The position numbers were made by a program, and so were the translations under genes. Source: Propionivibrio soli (GTDB taxonomy: Bacteria > Pseudomonadota > Gammaproteobacteria > Burkholderiales > Rhodocyclaceae). Taken from it: 64,000 nucleotides of DNA. Below, in pieces: positions 20,292-29,626 of this stretch (the first letter of the stretch is position 1; each line of letters starts with the position of its first letter). The stretch is taken from assembly GCF_025770765.1 (NCBI RefSeq), contig NZ_JANZKY010000002.1:124001-188000 (forward strand), given 5' to 3'. Under the pieces are notes generated by a model. The model saw only the letters and a program-made list of their open reading frames with translations, had not been told where the DNA came from and searched no databases.

Positions 20292-20692
20292 ATCGCGTCT
20301 CGGGTATGTGTAGGTTGAAAACTATAGCGCCATTTGAGGGCCGGGTCTTGCCAGAGGCAGCGTCGGAGAAGCACCGGCTAGCATTCAGTGCCGCGTATGA
20401 CGGCAAAGAGCAGCAAAAATTCCAAAGGCAGCAGCGGGGCTCCTTGCGTGCCTTTGCATGGCCTCATCGGGAAGGCAGAGAATTGGTTCAGTTGCAAAAA
20501 TGGAGCCGGACGACCCCGGCGAGAGCCGACAAACAGGAACATGGAGCCGGATTTTTTGCTGTTCCGTCGGCACCAACTTCCCACGCCGTTTATTTTTCGC
20601 TAGCATTATCCGAGAACCAGTTCCATTTTCCGGTGTCGATTCCCGGACGTCTTTGAACAATACTCCCATCGTTTTTTATTCGAGGCATACTC
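20292..20692. other. Intergenic region between fdxA and trxA
   Basis: About 400 bases between divergent genes, holding the promoters of both. No open frame in it resembles a known protein. I see two copies of ATGGAGCCGGA (near 20500 and 20541), the second followed by TTTTTT, but no convincing hairpin around them. Confidence 0.5.
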
Positions 20693-21019
20693 ATGAGCCA
20701 ACACATTCACCATGTCACAGACGACTCGTTTGCCACCGAAGTATTGCAAGCTCAGCAACCGGTGCTGGTCGACTATTGGGCGGAATGGTGCGGCCCGTGC
20801 AAGATGATCGCCCCCATCCTGGACGAAATTGCTTCCGAGTACGCGGGCCGGCTGAAAGTGGCGAAGTTGAATATCGATGACAACCAGGCGACTCCCGCGA
20901 GCTATGGCGTTCGCGGCATCCCGACGCTGATGCTGTTCAAGAACGGGAACATCGAAGCCACCAAAGTCGGCGCGCTGTCGAAATCGCAACTCAGCGCGTT
21001 CATTGACAGCCACCTGTAA
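20693..21019 (+). CDS. trxA: Thioredoxin 1
   Basis: A 108-residue thioredoxin with the redox-active WCGPC motif ([17 protein letters not shown], about residues 28-45), the conserved '[15 protein letters not shown]' cis-proline segment and '[15 protein letters not shown]' C-terminal helix. It is a cytosolic protein-disulfide reductant for ribonucleotide reductase, PAPS reductase and others. It precedes rho by about 207 bases in the common proteobacterial trxA-rho-rpmE order. Confidence 0.97.
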   Translation: MSQHIHHVTDDSFATEVLQAQQPVLVDYWAEWCGPCKMIAPILDEIASEYAGRLKVAKLNIDDNQATPASYGVRGIPTLMLFKNGNIEATKVGALSKSQLSAFIDSHL

Positions 21020-21226
21020 AGCCGTTACCCTCCGCCTGAAAGCTCTCACGAAGCGGCACCTGACCACAGGAAGAACAAATCCCGCGAAGAACTTTCAGGC
21101 GCAATTCCGTTTGTAAAGAATCCGTCGTAACCATTCCCGGCAGTTCCCAGACTCCCCGTACGCGCTAGACCGCAACGAGGCCGGGAGCATTGAATCGGCT
21201 CCCCATTTTTCTCTCTCATTCCGCTC

Positions 21227-22483
21227 ATGCATCTATCCGAACTCAAAGCCCTACATGTAAGCCAACTGCTCGACATGGCCGTCAACAACGGCATCGAGGG
21301 CGCCAACCGACTTCGCAAGCATGAACTGATTTTCGCTTTGCTGAAGAACCAAGCCAAGAAAGGCGAGACCATCTTCGGCGACGGCACGCTGGAAACCCTG
21401 CCGGACGGGTTCGGTTTCCTGCGCTCACCCGACACGTCGTACCTGGCCAGCACCGACGACATCTACGTCAGTCCCAGCCAGATCAGGCGCTTTAACCTGC
21501 ATACAGGCGATACGATCGAAGGCGAGATCCGCACGCCTAAGGACGGCGAACGCTACTTCGCGCTGGTCAAAGTCGACAAGATCAACGGTGAAGCGCCGGA
21601 AGCATCGAAGAATAAGATCCTGTTTGAGAACCTGACGCCGCTACATCCTGAGCATCATCTCAAGCTCGAACGCGACATCCGCGGCGAAGAGAACATCACC
21701 AGCCGCATCGTCGATATCATCGCGCCAATCGGCAAAGGACAACGGGGACTGCTCGTCTCGAGCCCGAAGAGCGGCAAGACGGTAATGATGCAGCATATCG
21801 CCCATGCCATCACGGCGAACCATCCGGACGTGATACTCATCGTCTTGCTGATCGACGAACGCCCGGAAGAAGTGACCGAGATGACGCGTTCAGTCCGCGG
21901 CGAAGTAGTGGCTTCCACCTTCGATGAACCGGCGACGCGCCACGTGCAGGTGGCCGAAATGGTCATCGAAAAAGCCAAACGGCTAGTAGAGCACAAGAAA
22001 GACGTGGTCATCCTGCTCGACTCGATCACGCGATTGGCGCGCGCTTACAACACCGTGCAGCCTGCATCGGGCAAGGTACTGACAGGCGGTGTGGACGCCA
22101 ACGCGCTGCAAAAGCCGAAGCGCTTTTTCGGCGCGGCGCGCAATGTCGAGGAAGGCGGATCGCTCACGATCATTGCCACCGCGCTTATCGACACAGGCAG
22201 CCGCATGGATGACGTCATCTACGAAGAATTCAAAGGCACCGGCAACCTGGAAATCCATCTCGATCGGCGAATGGCGGAAAAGCGTGTCTATCCGGCGATC
22301 AACGTCAATCGCTCGGGAACACGCCGTGAAGAACTCCTTTTGATGCCGGACGTGTTGCAGAAGATGTGGGTTCTGCGCAAGCTGCTCTACAACATGGACG
22401 ACCTCGAAGCGATGGAATTCCTGCTCGACAAAATCAAGGCAACCAAAAATAACGGCGAATTCTTCGACTCAATGCGGCGCTGA
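21227..22483 (+). CDS. rho: Transcription termination factor Rho
   Basis: A 418-residue hexameric RNA-dependent ATPase. Residues 1-48 form the N-terminal helical domain ([18 protein letters not shown]). Residues about 50-125 are the cold-shock-like primary RNA-binding site ([33 protein letters not shown]). The ATPase core has Walker A '[10 protein letters not shown]' and Walker B '[16 protein letters not shown]'. The Q-loop ('TGGVDANAL') and R-loop ('[17 protein letters not shown]') are also present. The length is normal and no insertion domain is present. The leader between trxA and rho could host Rho autoregulation, as known in E. coli, but I see no specific element. Confidence 0.98.
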   Translation: MHLSELKALHVSQLLDMAVNNGIEGANRLRKHELIFALLKNQAKKGETIFGDGTLETLPDGFGFLRSPDTSYLASTDDIYVSPSQIRRFNLHTGDTIEGEIRTPKDGERYFALVKVDKINGEAPEASKNKILFENLTPLHPEHHLKLERDIRGEENITSRIVDIIAPIGKGQRGLLVSSPKSGKTVMMQHIAHAITANHPDVILIVLLIDERPEEVTEMTRSVRGEVVASTFDEPATRHVQVAEMVIEKAKRLVEHKKDVVILLDSITRLARAYNTVQPASGKVLTGGVDANALQKPKRFFGAARNVEEGGSLTIIATALIDTGSRMDDVIYEEFKGTGNLEIHLDRRMAEKRVYPAINVNRSGTRREELLLMPDVLQKMWVLRKLLYNMDDLEAMEFLLDKIKATKNNGEFFDSMRR

Positions 22484-22635
22484 GCGGAGTTCAGGGAATT
22501 CCCGCTCACTCACGCGGGAGTTCACGCCGATTGCAAGTTTGTGAAGAATCAACGATAATTATGCGTTTTCCGCGGTCGGTCACCGACGTACAGGTACGTC
22601 GAGCCGGCTAGATTTGACCTACAGGAATTTCACCG

Positions 22636-22851
22636 ATGAAATCCGATACCCATCCCGATTACAACGAGATCGAAGTGACGTGCTCCTGCGGCAACACGTT
22701 CAAGACCCGGTCTACGATGAATAAACCGCTGCACATCGAAGTCTGTGCTGCCTGCCATCCGTTCTATACCGGCAAGCAGAAGATCATCGACACGGCCGGT
22801 CGCGTCGAGAAGTTCAATAAGAAATACAGCGCCACGCGCAAATCGGCGTAA
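22636..22851 (+). CDS. rpmE: 50S ribosomal protein L31 (zinc form)
   Basis: A 71-residue L31 with the zinc-binding cysteines C16-x-C18 (VTCSCGNTF) and C37-x2-C40 ([13 protein letters not shown]), so it is the zinc-containing rather than the YkgM-like form. The family signature [20 protein letters not shown] is present. It follows rho and is closed by a strong terminator. Confidence 0.97.
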   Translation: MKSDTHPDYNEIEVTCSCGNTFKTRSTMNKPLHIEVCAACHPFYTGKQKIIDTAGRVEKFNKKYSATRKSA

Positions 22852-22880
22852 GGCGGTTCACGCGGACACGCGTGACAACG

Positions 22881-22908
22881 AAAAGGCAGCTCCGGGCTGC
22901 CTTTTTTG
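22881..22908 (+). terminator. Rho-independent terminator of rpmE
   Basis: GGCAGC-TCCGG-GCTGCC hairpin flanked by AAAA and TTTTTT, 30 bases after the rpmE stop. Confidence 0.92.
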
Positions 22909-22947
22909 TTTAGGCTTGCCAAAGCAAGTGCGGGCACAATACGGACC

Positions 22948-24657
22948 ATGCCATCCCTCTCGAACAATCCGCGCTTCAAAGGGATCACCCTGCCTCCTTC
23001 GGGCTGGGTGTTGGCCGTGCTACTGGCGGTCTACATCTTTACCGGTCTCATTGGGCACGACCCATGGAAGCACGATGACGCCATATCGATCGGGCTCGCC
23101 TACGATGTTCTGCGCAATGGCCATTGGCTGACGCCCGAACTCGCCGGACAGGCCCATCCGGATGCGCCGCTCTATTACTGGACGGCTGCAATTACGGGCC
23201 ATCTCTTCTCCTGGATTCTCCCGGCACACGACGCTATCCGTGTTGCCAGCGGCATTTTCACGCTCCTCGCATTGCAGTTCATTCTCCTTGCAGCACGGGA
23301 GCTTCACGGGCGTGAAAACGCGGCAGCGGCACCACTGATTCTCGCCGGCAGTATCGGTTTCTTGTACCACGCTCACGAAGCGCAGCCCATGCTGACGGCA
23401 CTTACCGCGCATGCGGCAGCCTACTGGGCACTGATACTGCTGCCCCGGCGTCCGCTACAAGCGGGGCTTACGTATGCGATCGCGGCTGCCGTGGGATTCC
23501 TGGCCAATGGCCTGTTGCCAATAGTCACGCTGATACCCGTGACGGTATTGGCTTTGTGGCAGTCGACGGACTGGAAGAAGTATCTGTCGATACTGATTGG
23601 CGCCATCCTTCTGGCCTTGATTCTGATCGCCGCGTGGCTACTGCCACTGCAGTGGCTCGCTCCAGATTACTTGGCGGCGTTCTTCGCTTCAGAGATTGAG
23701 AGCTTGAGCAAGAACGTGCAGCCGTGGGCAAACACCCCGCGTTATCTCAACCTGCTGCTTTGGTACGCATGGCCGGCACTTCCTCTCGCTGCTTGGGCGT
23801 TGTGGGCAAAGCGGCGGCAGTTGCGCAATAGAACGATCGCACTACCCGCACTCGCCTTCCTCTCGACCCTGCTCATCCTGGGGGTCAGCGTTGAACTGCG
23901 CAGTGCACCGTCCCTACTTCTGCTGCCTCCGCTCGTCCTGCTTGCCGTTCCCGGCGTAATGACTTTACGGAGAGGCGCTGCAGCGGCGTTCGATTGGTTC
24001 GCCATGATGACCTTCACACTGTTCGCCGCCATTGTCTGGGTAGCATGGAGCGCCATGGTGTTCGGCTGGCCACAACGATTGGCCCGGCAGGCGGTGCGCT
24101 TGGAGCCCGGGTTCGTGGGCCACTTTGACTTGCTGAACGTTGTGTTTGCGCTGCTCGCCACCCTCGCCTGGGTCTGGCTGATCGTAACCAGCCCGCGCTC
24201 CCCGATGCGCAGTTTGATGCACTGGATGTCGGGGCTCACACTCTTCTGGCTGCTTGTCGCATCGTTATGGATGCAATGGATCGACTACGGCAAGACGTTT
24301 CGCGCGGTCTCCTCGTCGGTCGCGCGGGTGGTTGCCGACCCGAACGAATGCCTTGCCAATGCCAATCTGCCGGATGCCATTGTCAGTTCTCTCCACTACT
24401 TTGATGGCCTGCGCACCGTTCCGTTTCAGACCAAGGAGAGCGCCCAATGCCGTTGGCTGATCATGCAGGGCCAACCGCGTGATCCAGGGGCGATCGCAGA
24501 TGCAGGCTGGCGGAAGGTTTGGGAAGGACGACGCCCTGGCGATCGGCGCGAAAGCGACAAATTTGAGCTTTATCGTCGCTCCGGTTCGGCAAGGAAAGCC
24601 GCCCAACTGACGGATATTCCAGTTGAGGGGCCCGAAGACCCGGCAGTTCGCCGGTGA
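22948..24657 (+). CDS. GT39/ArnT-like membrane glycosyltransferase
   Basis: A 569-residue polytopic membrane protein with about 11-12 hydrophobic helices in the first 430 residues and a soluble C-terminal domain. The first loop has 'HDPWKHDDAISIGLAYDVLRNGHWLTPELAGQ' in two parts, the acidic catalytic loop expected of GT-C enzymes such as ArnT and PMT-type mannosyltransferases, followed by 'PDAPLYYWTAA'. These use lipid-linked sugar donors to modify lipid A or proteins in the periplasm. Donor and acceptor cannot be read from the sequence. I start it at ATG 22948; an earlier frame start would overlap the rpmE terminator. Confidence 0.8.
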   Translation: MPSLSNNPRFKGITLPPSGWVLAVLLAVYIFTGLIGHDPWKHDDAISIGLAYDVLRNGHWLTPELAGQAHPDAPLYYWTAAITGHLFSWILPAHDAIRVASGIFTLLALQFILLAARELHGRENAAAAPLILAGSIGFLYHAHEAQPMLTALTAHAAAYWALILLPRRPLQAGLTYAIAAAVGFLANGLLPIVTLIPVTVLALWQSTDWKKYLSILIGAILLALILIAAWLLPLQWLAPDYLAAFFASEIESLSKNVQPWANTPRYLNLLLWYAWPALPLAAWALWAKRRQLRNRTIALPALAFLSTLLILGVSVELRSAPSLLLLPPLVLLAVPGVMTLRRGAAAAFDWFAMMTFTLFAAIVWVAWSAMVFGWPQRLARQAVRLEPGFVGHFDLLNVVFALLATLAWVWLIVTSPRSPMRSLMHWMSGLTLFWLLVASLWMQWIDYGKTFRAVSSSVARVVADPNECLANANLPDAIVSSLHYFDGLRTVPFQTKESAQCRWLIMQGQPRDPGAIADAGWRKVWEGRRPGDRRESDKFELYRRSGSARKAAQLTDIPVEGPEDPAVRR

Positions 24658-24681
24658 CCTTGCCCTACCGTGCTGCTTACG

Positions 24682-25227
24682 CTACAGCTTGATGAAATTC
24701 TCTCGGTAATACCGGAGTTCGGCAATTGACTCCCGGATATCAGCCAGCGCCGTGTGATCAGCTTTCTTGACGAAGCCCTTGGCCACTTCGGGTTTCCAGC
24801 GGCGGCAGAGTTCCTTCAACGTGCTCACGTCAAGGTTCCGGTAATGAAACCAGGCCTCGAGTAGCGGCATGTAACGCGCCATGAAACGCCGATCCTGACC
24901 GATCGAGTTACCGCACATGGGGCTCGCGGATTTCGGCACATACTGTTCGAGGAATGCCAGCGCTTGTTCCTGCACGGTCGCCTCGTCGAGCATCGACGCT
25001 TTCACCTTCTCGATCAACCCAGAACGACCGTGGGTGTTCTTGTTCCAGTCGTCCATCGCGTCGAGCACGGCGTCCTGTTGATGAACGACCCAGACCGGCG
25101 ACTCGGCGACCGTTTCAAGAGCACTATCGGTAATGACCATCGCCATTTCGATGATCCGCTCCCGCTCCGGGTCGAGGCCGGTCATTTCCATGTCCAGCCA
25201 AACGAGATGATTTGCGTCCTGTGCCAT
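24682..25227 (-). CDS. orn: Oligoribonuclease
   Basis: A 181-residue 3'-to-5' exonuclease that degrades 2-5-mer RNAs, including pGpG from c-di-GMP breakdown. DEDDh catalytic motifs: '[10 protein letters not shown]' (Exo I), '[12 protein letters not shown]' (Exo II) and '[11 protein letters not shown]' (Exo III with the catalytic His). The length equals the E. coli enzyme when started at ATG 25227 ([13 protein letters not shown]). The frame upstream of this has no family similarity. It is divergent from the M48 protease gene with only 45 bases between starts. Relevant here because the window also has a c-di-GMP riboswitch. Confidence 0.96.
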   Translation of the reverse strand: MAQDANHLVWLDMEMTGLDPERERIIEMAMVITDSALETVAESPVWVVHQQDAVLDAMDDWNKNTHGRSGLIEKVKASMLDEATVQEQALAFLEQYVPKSASPMCGNSIGQDRRFMARYMPLLEAWFHYRNLDVSTLKELCRRWKPEVAKGFVKKADHTALADIRESIAELRYYRENFIKL

Positions 25228-25272
25228 ATATAATCGATCCAAACTTCCAAAGGCGTATTTTGTCACACCTCG

Positions 25273-26505
25273 ATGCCGAATAATTTCTCCGCGGTTTTCC
25301 TCCTCGCCGTCACCGCCATGGTCGGCGTTCGACTCTGGCTGGCGAGCCGTCAGATCGCTCACGTCAAAGCGCATCGCGGGTCGGTCCCGACACAGTTTGT
25401 GGCGAACATCGACCTCTCTTCGCACCAAAAGGCAGCGGACTACAGCGTCACGCGAACCCGCTTCGGGATGGTTTCTCTGGCCGTCGATATCGCCGTCCTT
25501 CTTGCCTTGACCTTTGGCGGGGGCCTCCAGGTATTGCACACCTTCTGGGCGCCACAGCTTGACGGCTTCTTCTATGGTGTGGCGCTGACCTTCAGCGTTT
25601 TGGCCATTTCGACCATTATCGACCTGCCGCTTTCCCTGTACGGACAATTTGTGATCGAGCAGCGTTTCGGGTTCAATCGCATGACGGTTAAGCTGTTCTT
25701 CGCTGATCTCCTCAAACAGGCACTGCTCGGCATCGTAATCGGCACGCCGGTGTTGCTAGCCATTTTGTGGCTGATGGCAAAGATGGGACGCTTCTGGTGG
25801 CTCGATGTCTGGCTCTTCTGGTGCGCCTTCAATCTACTCATTCTATTCGTCTATCCGAAGTGGATAGCGCCACTGTTCAACAAGTTCGCCCCCCTCGAGG
25901 ACGAGTCTTTACGCGCGCGCATTGAAGCTTTGCTTGCCCGGTGCGGCTTCGCATCCTCCGGCTTGTTCGTCATGGATGGCTCCAAACGCTCAAACCATGG
26001 CAATGCGTACTTCACGGGTTTCGGGAAGACCAAGCGCATCGTGTTTTTCGACACATTGCTTTCACGCCTGAAACCCGAAGAGGTCGAAGCCGTTCTGGCC
26101 CATGAATTGGGGCATTTCACGCACCGCCACGTCCTCAAGCGAATCGCGCTGATCTTCGGAATGTCGTTCGTCTTCCTCGCTGTCCTCGGGCAGTTAATGG
26201 AAGCCGACTGGTTTTTCACCGGACTGGGCGTGGAGACGCATAACACGGCGCTCGGATTGATTTTGTTCTTTCTCGTCGCCCCCGTCTTCACCTTCCTCCT
26301 CACGCCGTTGATGAGCCTGCTCTCGCGCCGGCATGAGTACGAGGCCGACCGCTACGCGGCCGAACATACCTCTGCCGCGAATCTGGTGGCCGCGCTAGTC
26401 AAGCTCTACGAGGATAATGCCTCGACACTGACGCCGGACCCGCTGCATTCGCTGTTCTACGATTCCCACCCCCCGGCGGCGCTGCGCATCGCTCGATTGA
26501 CTTGA
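25273..26505 (+). CDS. M48 family (Ste24-like) metalloprotease
   Basis: A 410-residue integral-membrane zinc protease. There are several hydrophobic helices (about 5-20, 70-90, 105-125, 150-170, 180-200, 295-315 and 330-350). The zinc motif [10 protein letters not shown] lies at about 278 and the third ligand is in the '[11 protein letters not shown]' segment. The N-terminal peptidase_M48_N-like region ('[16 protein letters not shown]') is present, as in CAAX prenyl protease 1. It may act in membrane protein quality control, as the family does in bacteria. Its TGA overlaps the TTG start of rsgA (TTGA), so the two are translationally coupled. Confidence 0.9.
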   Translation: MPNNFSAVFLLAVTAMVGVRLWLASRQIAHVKAHRGSVPTQFVANIDLSSHQKAADYSVTRTRFGMVSLAVDIAVLLALTFGGGLQVLHTFWAPQLDGFFYGVALTFSVLAISTIIDLPLSLYGQFVIEQRFGFNRMTVKLFFADLLKQALLGIVIGTPVLLAILWLMAKMGRFWWLDVWLFWCAFNLLILFVYPKWIAPLFNKFAPLEDESLRARIEALLARCGFASSGLFVMDGSKRSNHGNAYFTGFGKTKRIVFFDTLLSRLKPEEVEAVLAHELGHFTHRHVLKRIALIFGMSFVFLAVLGQLMEADWFFTGLGVETHNTALGLILFFLVAPVFTFLLTPLMSLLSRRHEYEADRYAAEHTSAANLVAALVKLYEDNASTLTPDPLHSLFYDSHPPAALRIARLT

Positions 26506-27371
26506 AAACGCAGGGCCTTGTCGTCGCCGTGCATGGGCGACAGTACGCCGTGGAGCTCGCCGACCAGCAGCGAGTGATGTGCTTTACGCGTGGGAAACGT
26601 AGCGAAGTTGCCTGTGGCGACCGCGTTACGGTGAAGCTGGACGGCAGCGGGCAAGGCGTAATCGAGTCCTTTGACGAGAGGCGTTCACTGCTCTATCGAT
26701 CCGACGAGTTCAGGGAAAAGCTGATCGCCGCAAATGTCACGCAAGTTGTCATCGTCGTCGCCACCGAGCCATCGTTCTCCGCGGAACTGGTGACGCGCTG
26801 CCTCGTCGCCGCCGAGAGCCAGGACTTACGCACGCTCATCGTCCTCAACAAGTGCGATCTTGCGGATAAAAGCCGGCATGCGATAACGATGCTGCAACCT
26901 TTCGAGAAGCTGGGATATCCGATCGTCCGCCTGTCCGCCCGCGAAGGTCAAGCGGGGGAATTGTTGCCCTACCTGTCCGGGCAAACAAGCGTCTTGGTCG
27001 GTCAGTCCGGCATGGGCAAGTCGACGTTGATCAACGCCTTGGTTCCAGGCGCGCAAGCCACAACACGCGAGATATCCAGCGCCCTCGATTCCGGTAAGCA
27101 TACAACCACCCATACGGCGCTCTATCACCTCGACGACGATACCGCCGTGGTCGACTCGCCAGGGGTGCAGGAATTCGGGCTACGGCATCTTTCGGCACGT
27201 GACATCGAGCAGGGATTCCCGGAACTTCGACCGCTTCTTGGTCAATGCCGCTTTCGCAACTGCCGCCATGACCGGGAGCCGGATTGCGCAGTGCGCGCGC
27301 TGCTCGACGCCGACGGAATGGATAACCGCCGTTACGCGGTGTTCCGTGCTCTACGCGATCAAGCGCGCTGA
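26502..27371 (+). CDS. rsgA: Ribosome small-subunit-dependent GTPase A
   Basis: A 289-residue circularly permuted GTPase that assists late 30S maturation. It has an N-terminal OB fold (residues 1-65), then permuted G motifs: G4 'LNKCDL', G1 'GQSGMGKST', G2/G3 in 'HTTTHTALY' and 'DSPGVQEFGL'. The C-terminal zinc-binding segment is 'CRFRNCRHDREPDCAVR' (Cys, Cys, His, Cys). The start is a TTG overlapping the stop of the M48 gene. No better start is present before the OB fold. Confidence 0.95.
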   Translation: MKTQGLVVAVHGRQYAVELADQQRVMCFTRGKRSEVACGDRVTVKLDGSGQGVIESFDERRSLLYRSDEFREKLIAANVTQVVIVVATEPSFSAELVTRCLVAAESQDLRTLIVLNKCDLADKSRHAITMLQPFEKLGYPIVRLSAREGQAGELLPYLSGQTSVLVGQSGMGKSTLINALVPGAQATTREISSALDSGKHTTTHTALYHLDDDTAVVDSPGVQEFGLRHLSARDIEQGFPELRPLLGQCRFRNCRHDREPDCAVRALLDADGMDNRRYAVFRALRDQAR

Positions 27372-27385
27372 GAAGAAATCACGGG

Positions 27386-27667
27386 ATGAACGAAATCGTA
27401 ATCTGCCGGAAGCACAACAAAACACCTGCGGCAGCACGCCAAGCGGCCGACCTCTTGGTCCGGGAAATCGCGAAAGAGTTGGCCCTCGACATGGCATGGA
27501 CTGAGAACGTGATGCGATTCCAACGTCCCGGGGTGTTCGGCGAGATCACTATCGGCGAGGCCGAAGTCATTGTGGTCGTGCGTCTTGGGGCCTTGTTCGT
27601 ACCGCTCAAGCCGAGTATCGAGCAAGCGTTACTTGAGTTGCTCGACGCCAGCTTAGGCTCCGAATAA
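27386..27667 (+). CDS. Polyhydroxyalkanoic acid system family protein
   Basis: A 93-residue protein matching the small PHA_gran_rgn family: 'ICRKHNKTPAAARQAADLLVREIAKEL' helix, then 'WTENVMRFQRPGVFGEITIGEAEVIVVVRLGALFVPLKPSIEQAL'. The family is linked to polyhydroxyalkanoate granules and has a heat-shock/START-like small fold, but no defined activity. It lies 14 bases after rsgA on the same strand. Confidence 0.8.
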   Translation: MNEIVICRKHNKTPAAARQAADLLVREIAKELALDMAWTENVMRFQRPGVFGEITIGEAEVIVVVRLGALFVPLKPSIEQALLELLDASLGSE

Positions 27668-27710
27668 GCAAATAACCGCCATCGAAACCGGACTTGAATA
27701 GCCGCACGCG

Positions 27711-28298
27711 CTAGCGAGCGGGCGTCTTGCCGACGCCGGTACTCGCTAAACCATCCATGACGCCGACGCAACGCTTCAGCGTCGCCGCTTGTTCTGCCGC
27801 CGGCTTGCCGACAAGTTCGCAGTCTTCAATGGTCACCGGCGCTTTCCCCGCTTTGGCCGGTGGCAAGGCGGGAACCGACCGCATATCCACCTTCGTAGCA
27901 CCTTGATCCACGACGACAGTTTTTTTCGACGACTCCGAACTTGGCTGAGTCCCTACGACTTGCTTTGGTACGGCAGTTTTCTGCTCTTCTTTTTCTTTCG
28001 CCGCATTGCCGGTGGAATGCGCCACCGCATGCTCGCGCAAGGCTCGCATTTGCTGCGCGAGCCCGTCGTTCTTCGCGTTCGCTTCGCTAAGCGCAGTACT
28101 CTTTTGCTTCAGCGCTTCCTTAGCCATGGCCAACTCTCTACGCAAAGCGGAGGTCTGTCGAAAATACGCAAACGCTCCAAACGCATCGGCCAGAAGGAGA
28201 ACACCGAGAACAGCCGAAAGGACAAATACCACCGTGGTCTTGCGCGCGGTCCGGGCTTCTGGCGGAGCAACGACGGTTTCTTCTTGCTCGATAGCCAT
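27711..28298 (-). CDS. Hypothetical single-pass membrane protein with coiled coil
   Basis: Not recognised. It is 195 residues long. The N-terminus is cytoplasmic and acidic (MAIEQEETVVAPPEARTARK). One membrane helix follows at about 22-46 (VVFVLSAVLGVLLLADAFGAFAYF), then a charged coiled coil at about 50-90. A low-complexity Lys/Ser/Val linker comes next and the C-terminus has two cysteines (EDCELVG and LKRCVGVMD). The layout suggests a membrane-anchored periplasmic protein with one possible disulfide. It is convergent with the PHA-system gene and divergent from the ProQ-like gene. A palindrome lies 41 bases upstream of its start. Confidence 0.65.
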   Translation of the reverse strand: MAIEQEETVVAPPEARTARKTTVVFVLSAVLGVLLLADAFGAFAYFRQTSALRRELAMAKEALKQKSTALSEANAKNDGLAQQMRALREHAVAHSTGNAAKEKEEQKTAVPKQVVGTQPSSESSKKTVVVDQGATKVDMRSVPALPPAKAGKAPVTIEDCELVGKPAAEQAATLKRCVGVMDGLASTGVGKTPAR

Positions 28299-28614
28299 GA
28301 TCCCTTCCTCCGCCTGCGCAGCCGACCAATTCGGCGCTCCCCTTCGTTAACGTAAGGGGCTCGCCAACACTTTAGGGTATAGGAGCTCACCAACAGCGCT
28401 CGCGTTCCCTTGATCGCACATGGACCTCGTGTGCGGGCTCGGGTATCGGCTGTCGGGATCGTGAGTGCTATTGAATCAGGGCGGCGACCTTCCCGAGTAC
28501 CGGACATCAGGACAATTGCCGATCTAGCACGCCGGACGTGATAAGCTAAGGCCATTGGCCAGAGCGCGCTCAGAGCCGACCTATCCCAAACAATAACGCG
28601 ATATCGTCCCTGTT
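28299..28614. other. Divergent intergenic region with palindrome
   Basis: About 316 bases between the coiled-coil protein gene (minus) and the ProQ-like gene (plus). It contains the inverted repeat CCCCTT-CGTTAACG-T-AAGGGG (28339-28359), a candidate operator or hairpin. I find no recognisable promoter pair or small gene. Confidence 0.45.
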
Positions 28615-29034
28615 ATGGAAACGCCCCCTCCAAGCGAAACGCCCGGGCAGAAAGCCCGCGCGCTGCTCAAAATCCTGCAGGAGAGTTATCCCGCTTTCCG
28701 CGACTTCCAGCCGTTGGCCATCGGCATCGACAAGCAACTCCTGGCACGGCAGCCCGATATTGAACGAAAGACGCTGCGGCTCGCGCTGGGTATGCACACC
28801 AACTCGCTGCGTTACCTCAAAGTGCTTGAGAAGGCGACGCATCGCGTTGACCTTGATGGGAAACCGGGTGACGCTGTGTCGGAAGAGCACCGCGCCCATG
28901 CCGCCCAAACCTTGCGTGAACGTTTTCGCAAGGACGCCGAGCGCCGCAAAGCAGAACGCGAAGCCGCCGAACTCGAGAAGCAACGCACGGCCAAGCTCAA
29001 CCAACTGGTCGAGAAGTTCGGGAAAAATCGGTAG
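28615..29034 (+). CDS. ProQ/FinO family RNA chaperone
   Basis: A 139-residue protein containing a compact FinO/ProQ domain at about residues 13-115: 'ALLKILQESYPAFRDFQPLAIGI', 'RKTLRLALGMHTNSLRYLKVL', 'HRVDLDGKPGDAVSEEHRAHA'. A short Arg/Lys/Glu-rich helical tail follows. It binds structured RNAs and 3' ends of sRNAs and mRNAs. It lacks the C-terminal Tudor-like domain of E. coli ProQ, as is usual for the short betaproteobacterial/NMB1681-type members. Confidence 0.9.
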   Translation: METPPPSETPGQKARALLKILQESYPAFRDFQPLAIGIDKQLLARQPDIERKTLRLALGMHTNSLRYLKVLEKATHRVDLDGKPGDAVSEEHRAHAAQTLRERFRKDAERRKAEREAAELEKQRTAKLNQLVEKFGKNR

Positions 29035-29107
29035 TACGTAGCGACTTGCGAAGCACCAATTAGCAGATCGGCAGATCGAAAAACGATGCCGACGCCGCGC
29101 GTAGGCT

Positions 29108-29626
29108 CTAGTGTGCAGCAAGTTTCACGACGGGCTGGGGGATATCCTCAACAAGCCAATCACCAACTAGCCGCCATTGTCGGCGCTCGTCTTCGAGGAC
29201 AAGGTGCCAGCGGCCGCTGTCCGGGATAGTCAGGCCAGCGGCATATCGCCCGTTTTCCACTGCAGGCAGTACGACGCTTTGATCAAAACCGCTACGCGTC
29301 GGATGAGCGATGGTCAGCTTCAGCGCGGTCGGAGCTTCTCCGCCTTGCGGCCGAGTCACTGAGGCGCTCACCATGTGCCGCTGCCTGTCAAACACGAGTT
29401 CGGCAACCAATCCCAACGCAGCCGCTTGGCGATCCCGCGCCGTAAGCTGGTTCACGGCCAACCCCTGTTTGTAATAGTCGTCGTCCACCAGCCCGTCGTT
29501 GCTTCGCACGGCCAGAAAAACGGTTACAGCAGCGGCAACGATCACCAGGAAGGGCCCAAGCATCAATAGCCAGGGCCAGCGATGGCGGTACCAGGGTTGG
29601 TTACTCGTCGACAGTCTCTCGTTCAT
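29108..29626 (-). CDS. fixH: FixH family protein (cbb3 oxidase assembly)
   Basis: A 172-residue protein with a single N-terminal membrane helix (about 18-40, WLLMLGPFLVIVAAAVTVFLA) and a periplasmic beta domain. The FixH hallmark 'DDYYKQGLAVNQ' follows the helix. Family members help in copper delivery to, or assembly of, the cbb3 oxidase. Its ATG overlaps the TGA of ccoG by 4 bases, so the two are translationally coupled. Confidence 0.9.
   Translation of the reverse strand: MNERLSTSNQPWYRHRWPWLLMLGPFLVIVAAAVTVFLAVRSNDGLVDDDYYKQGLAVNQLTARDRQAAALGLVAELVFDRQRHMVSASVTRPQGGEAPTALKLTIAHPTRSGFDQSVVLPAVENGRYAAGLTIPDSGRWHLVLEDERRQWRLVGDWLVEDIPQPVVKLAAH

Noticed and set aside
20495..20560. Duplicated ATGGAGCCGGA followed by TTTTTT as a terminator or regulatory RNA
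   Set aside because: The copies are direct, not inverted, and no stable stem precedes the T run, so no feature is supported.
22501..22522. Hairpin CCCGC-N8-GCGGG after rho as a terminator
   Set aside because: Only five pairs and no T run. rpmE has its own strong terminator, and rho-rpmE read-through is plausible.
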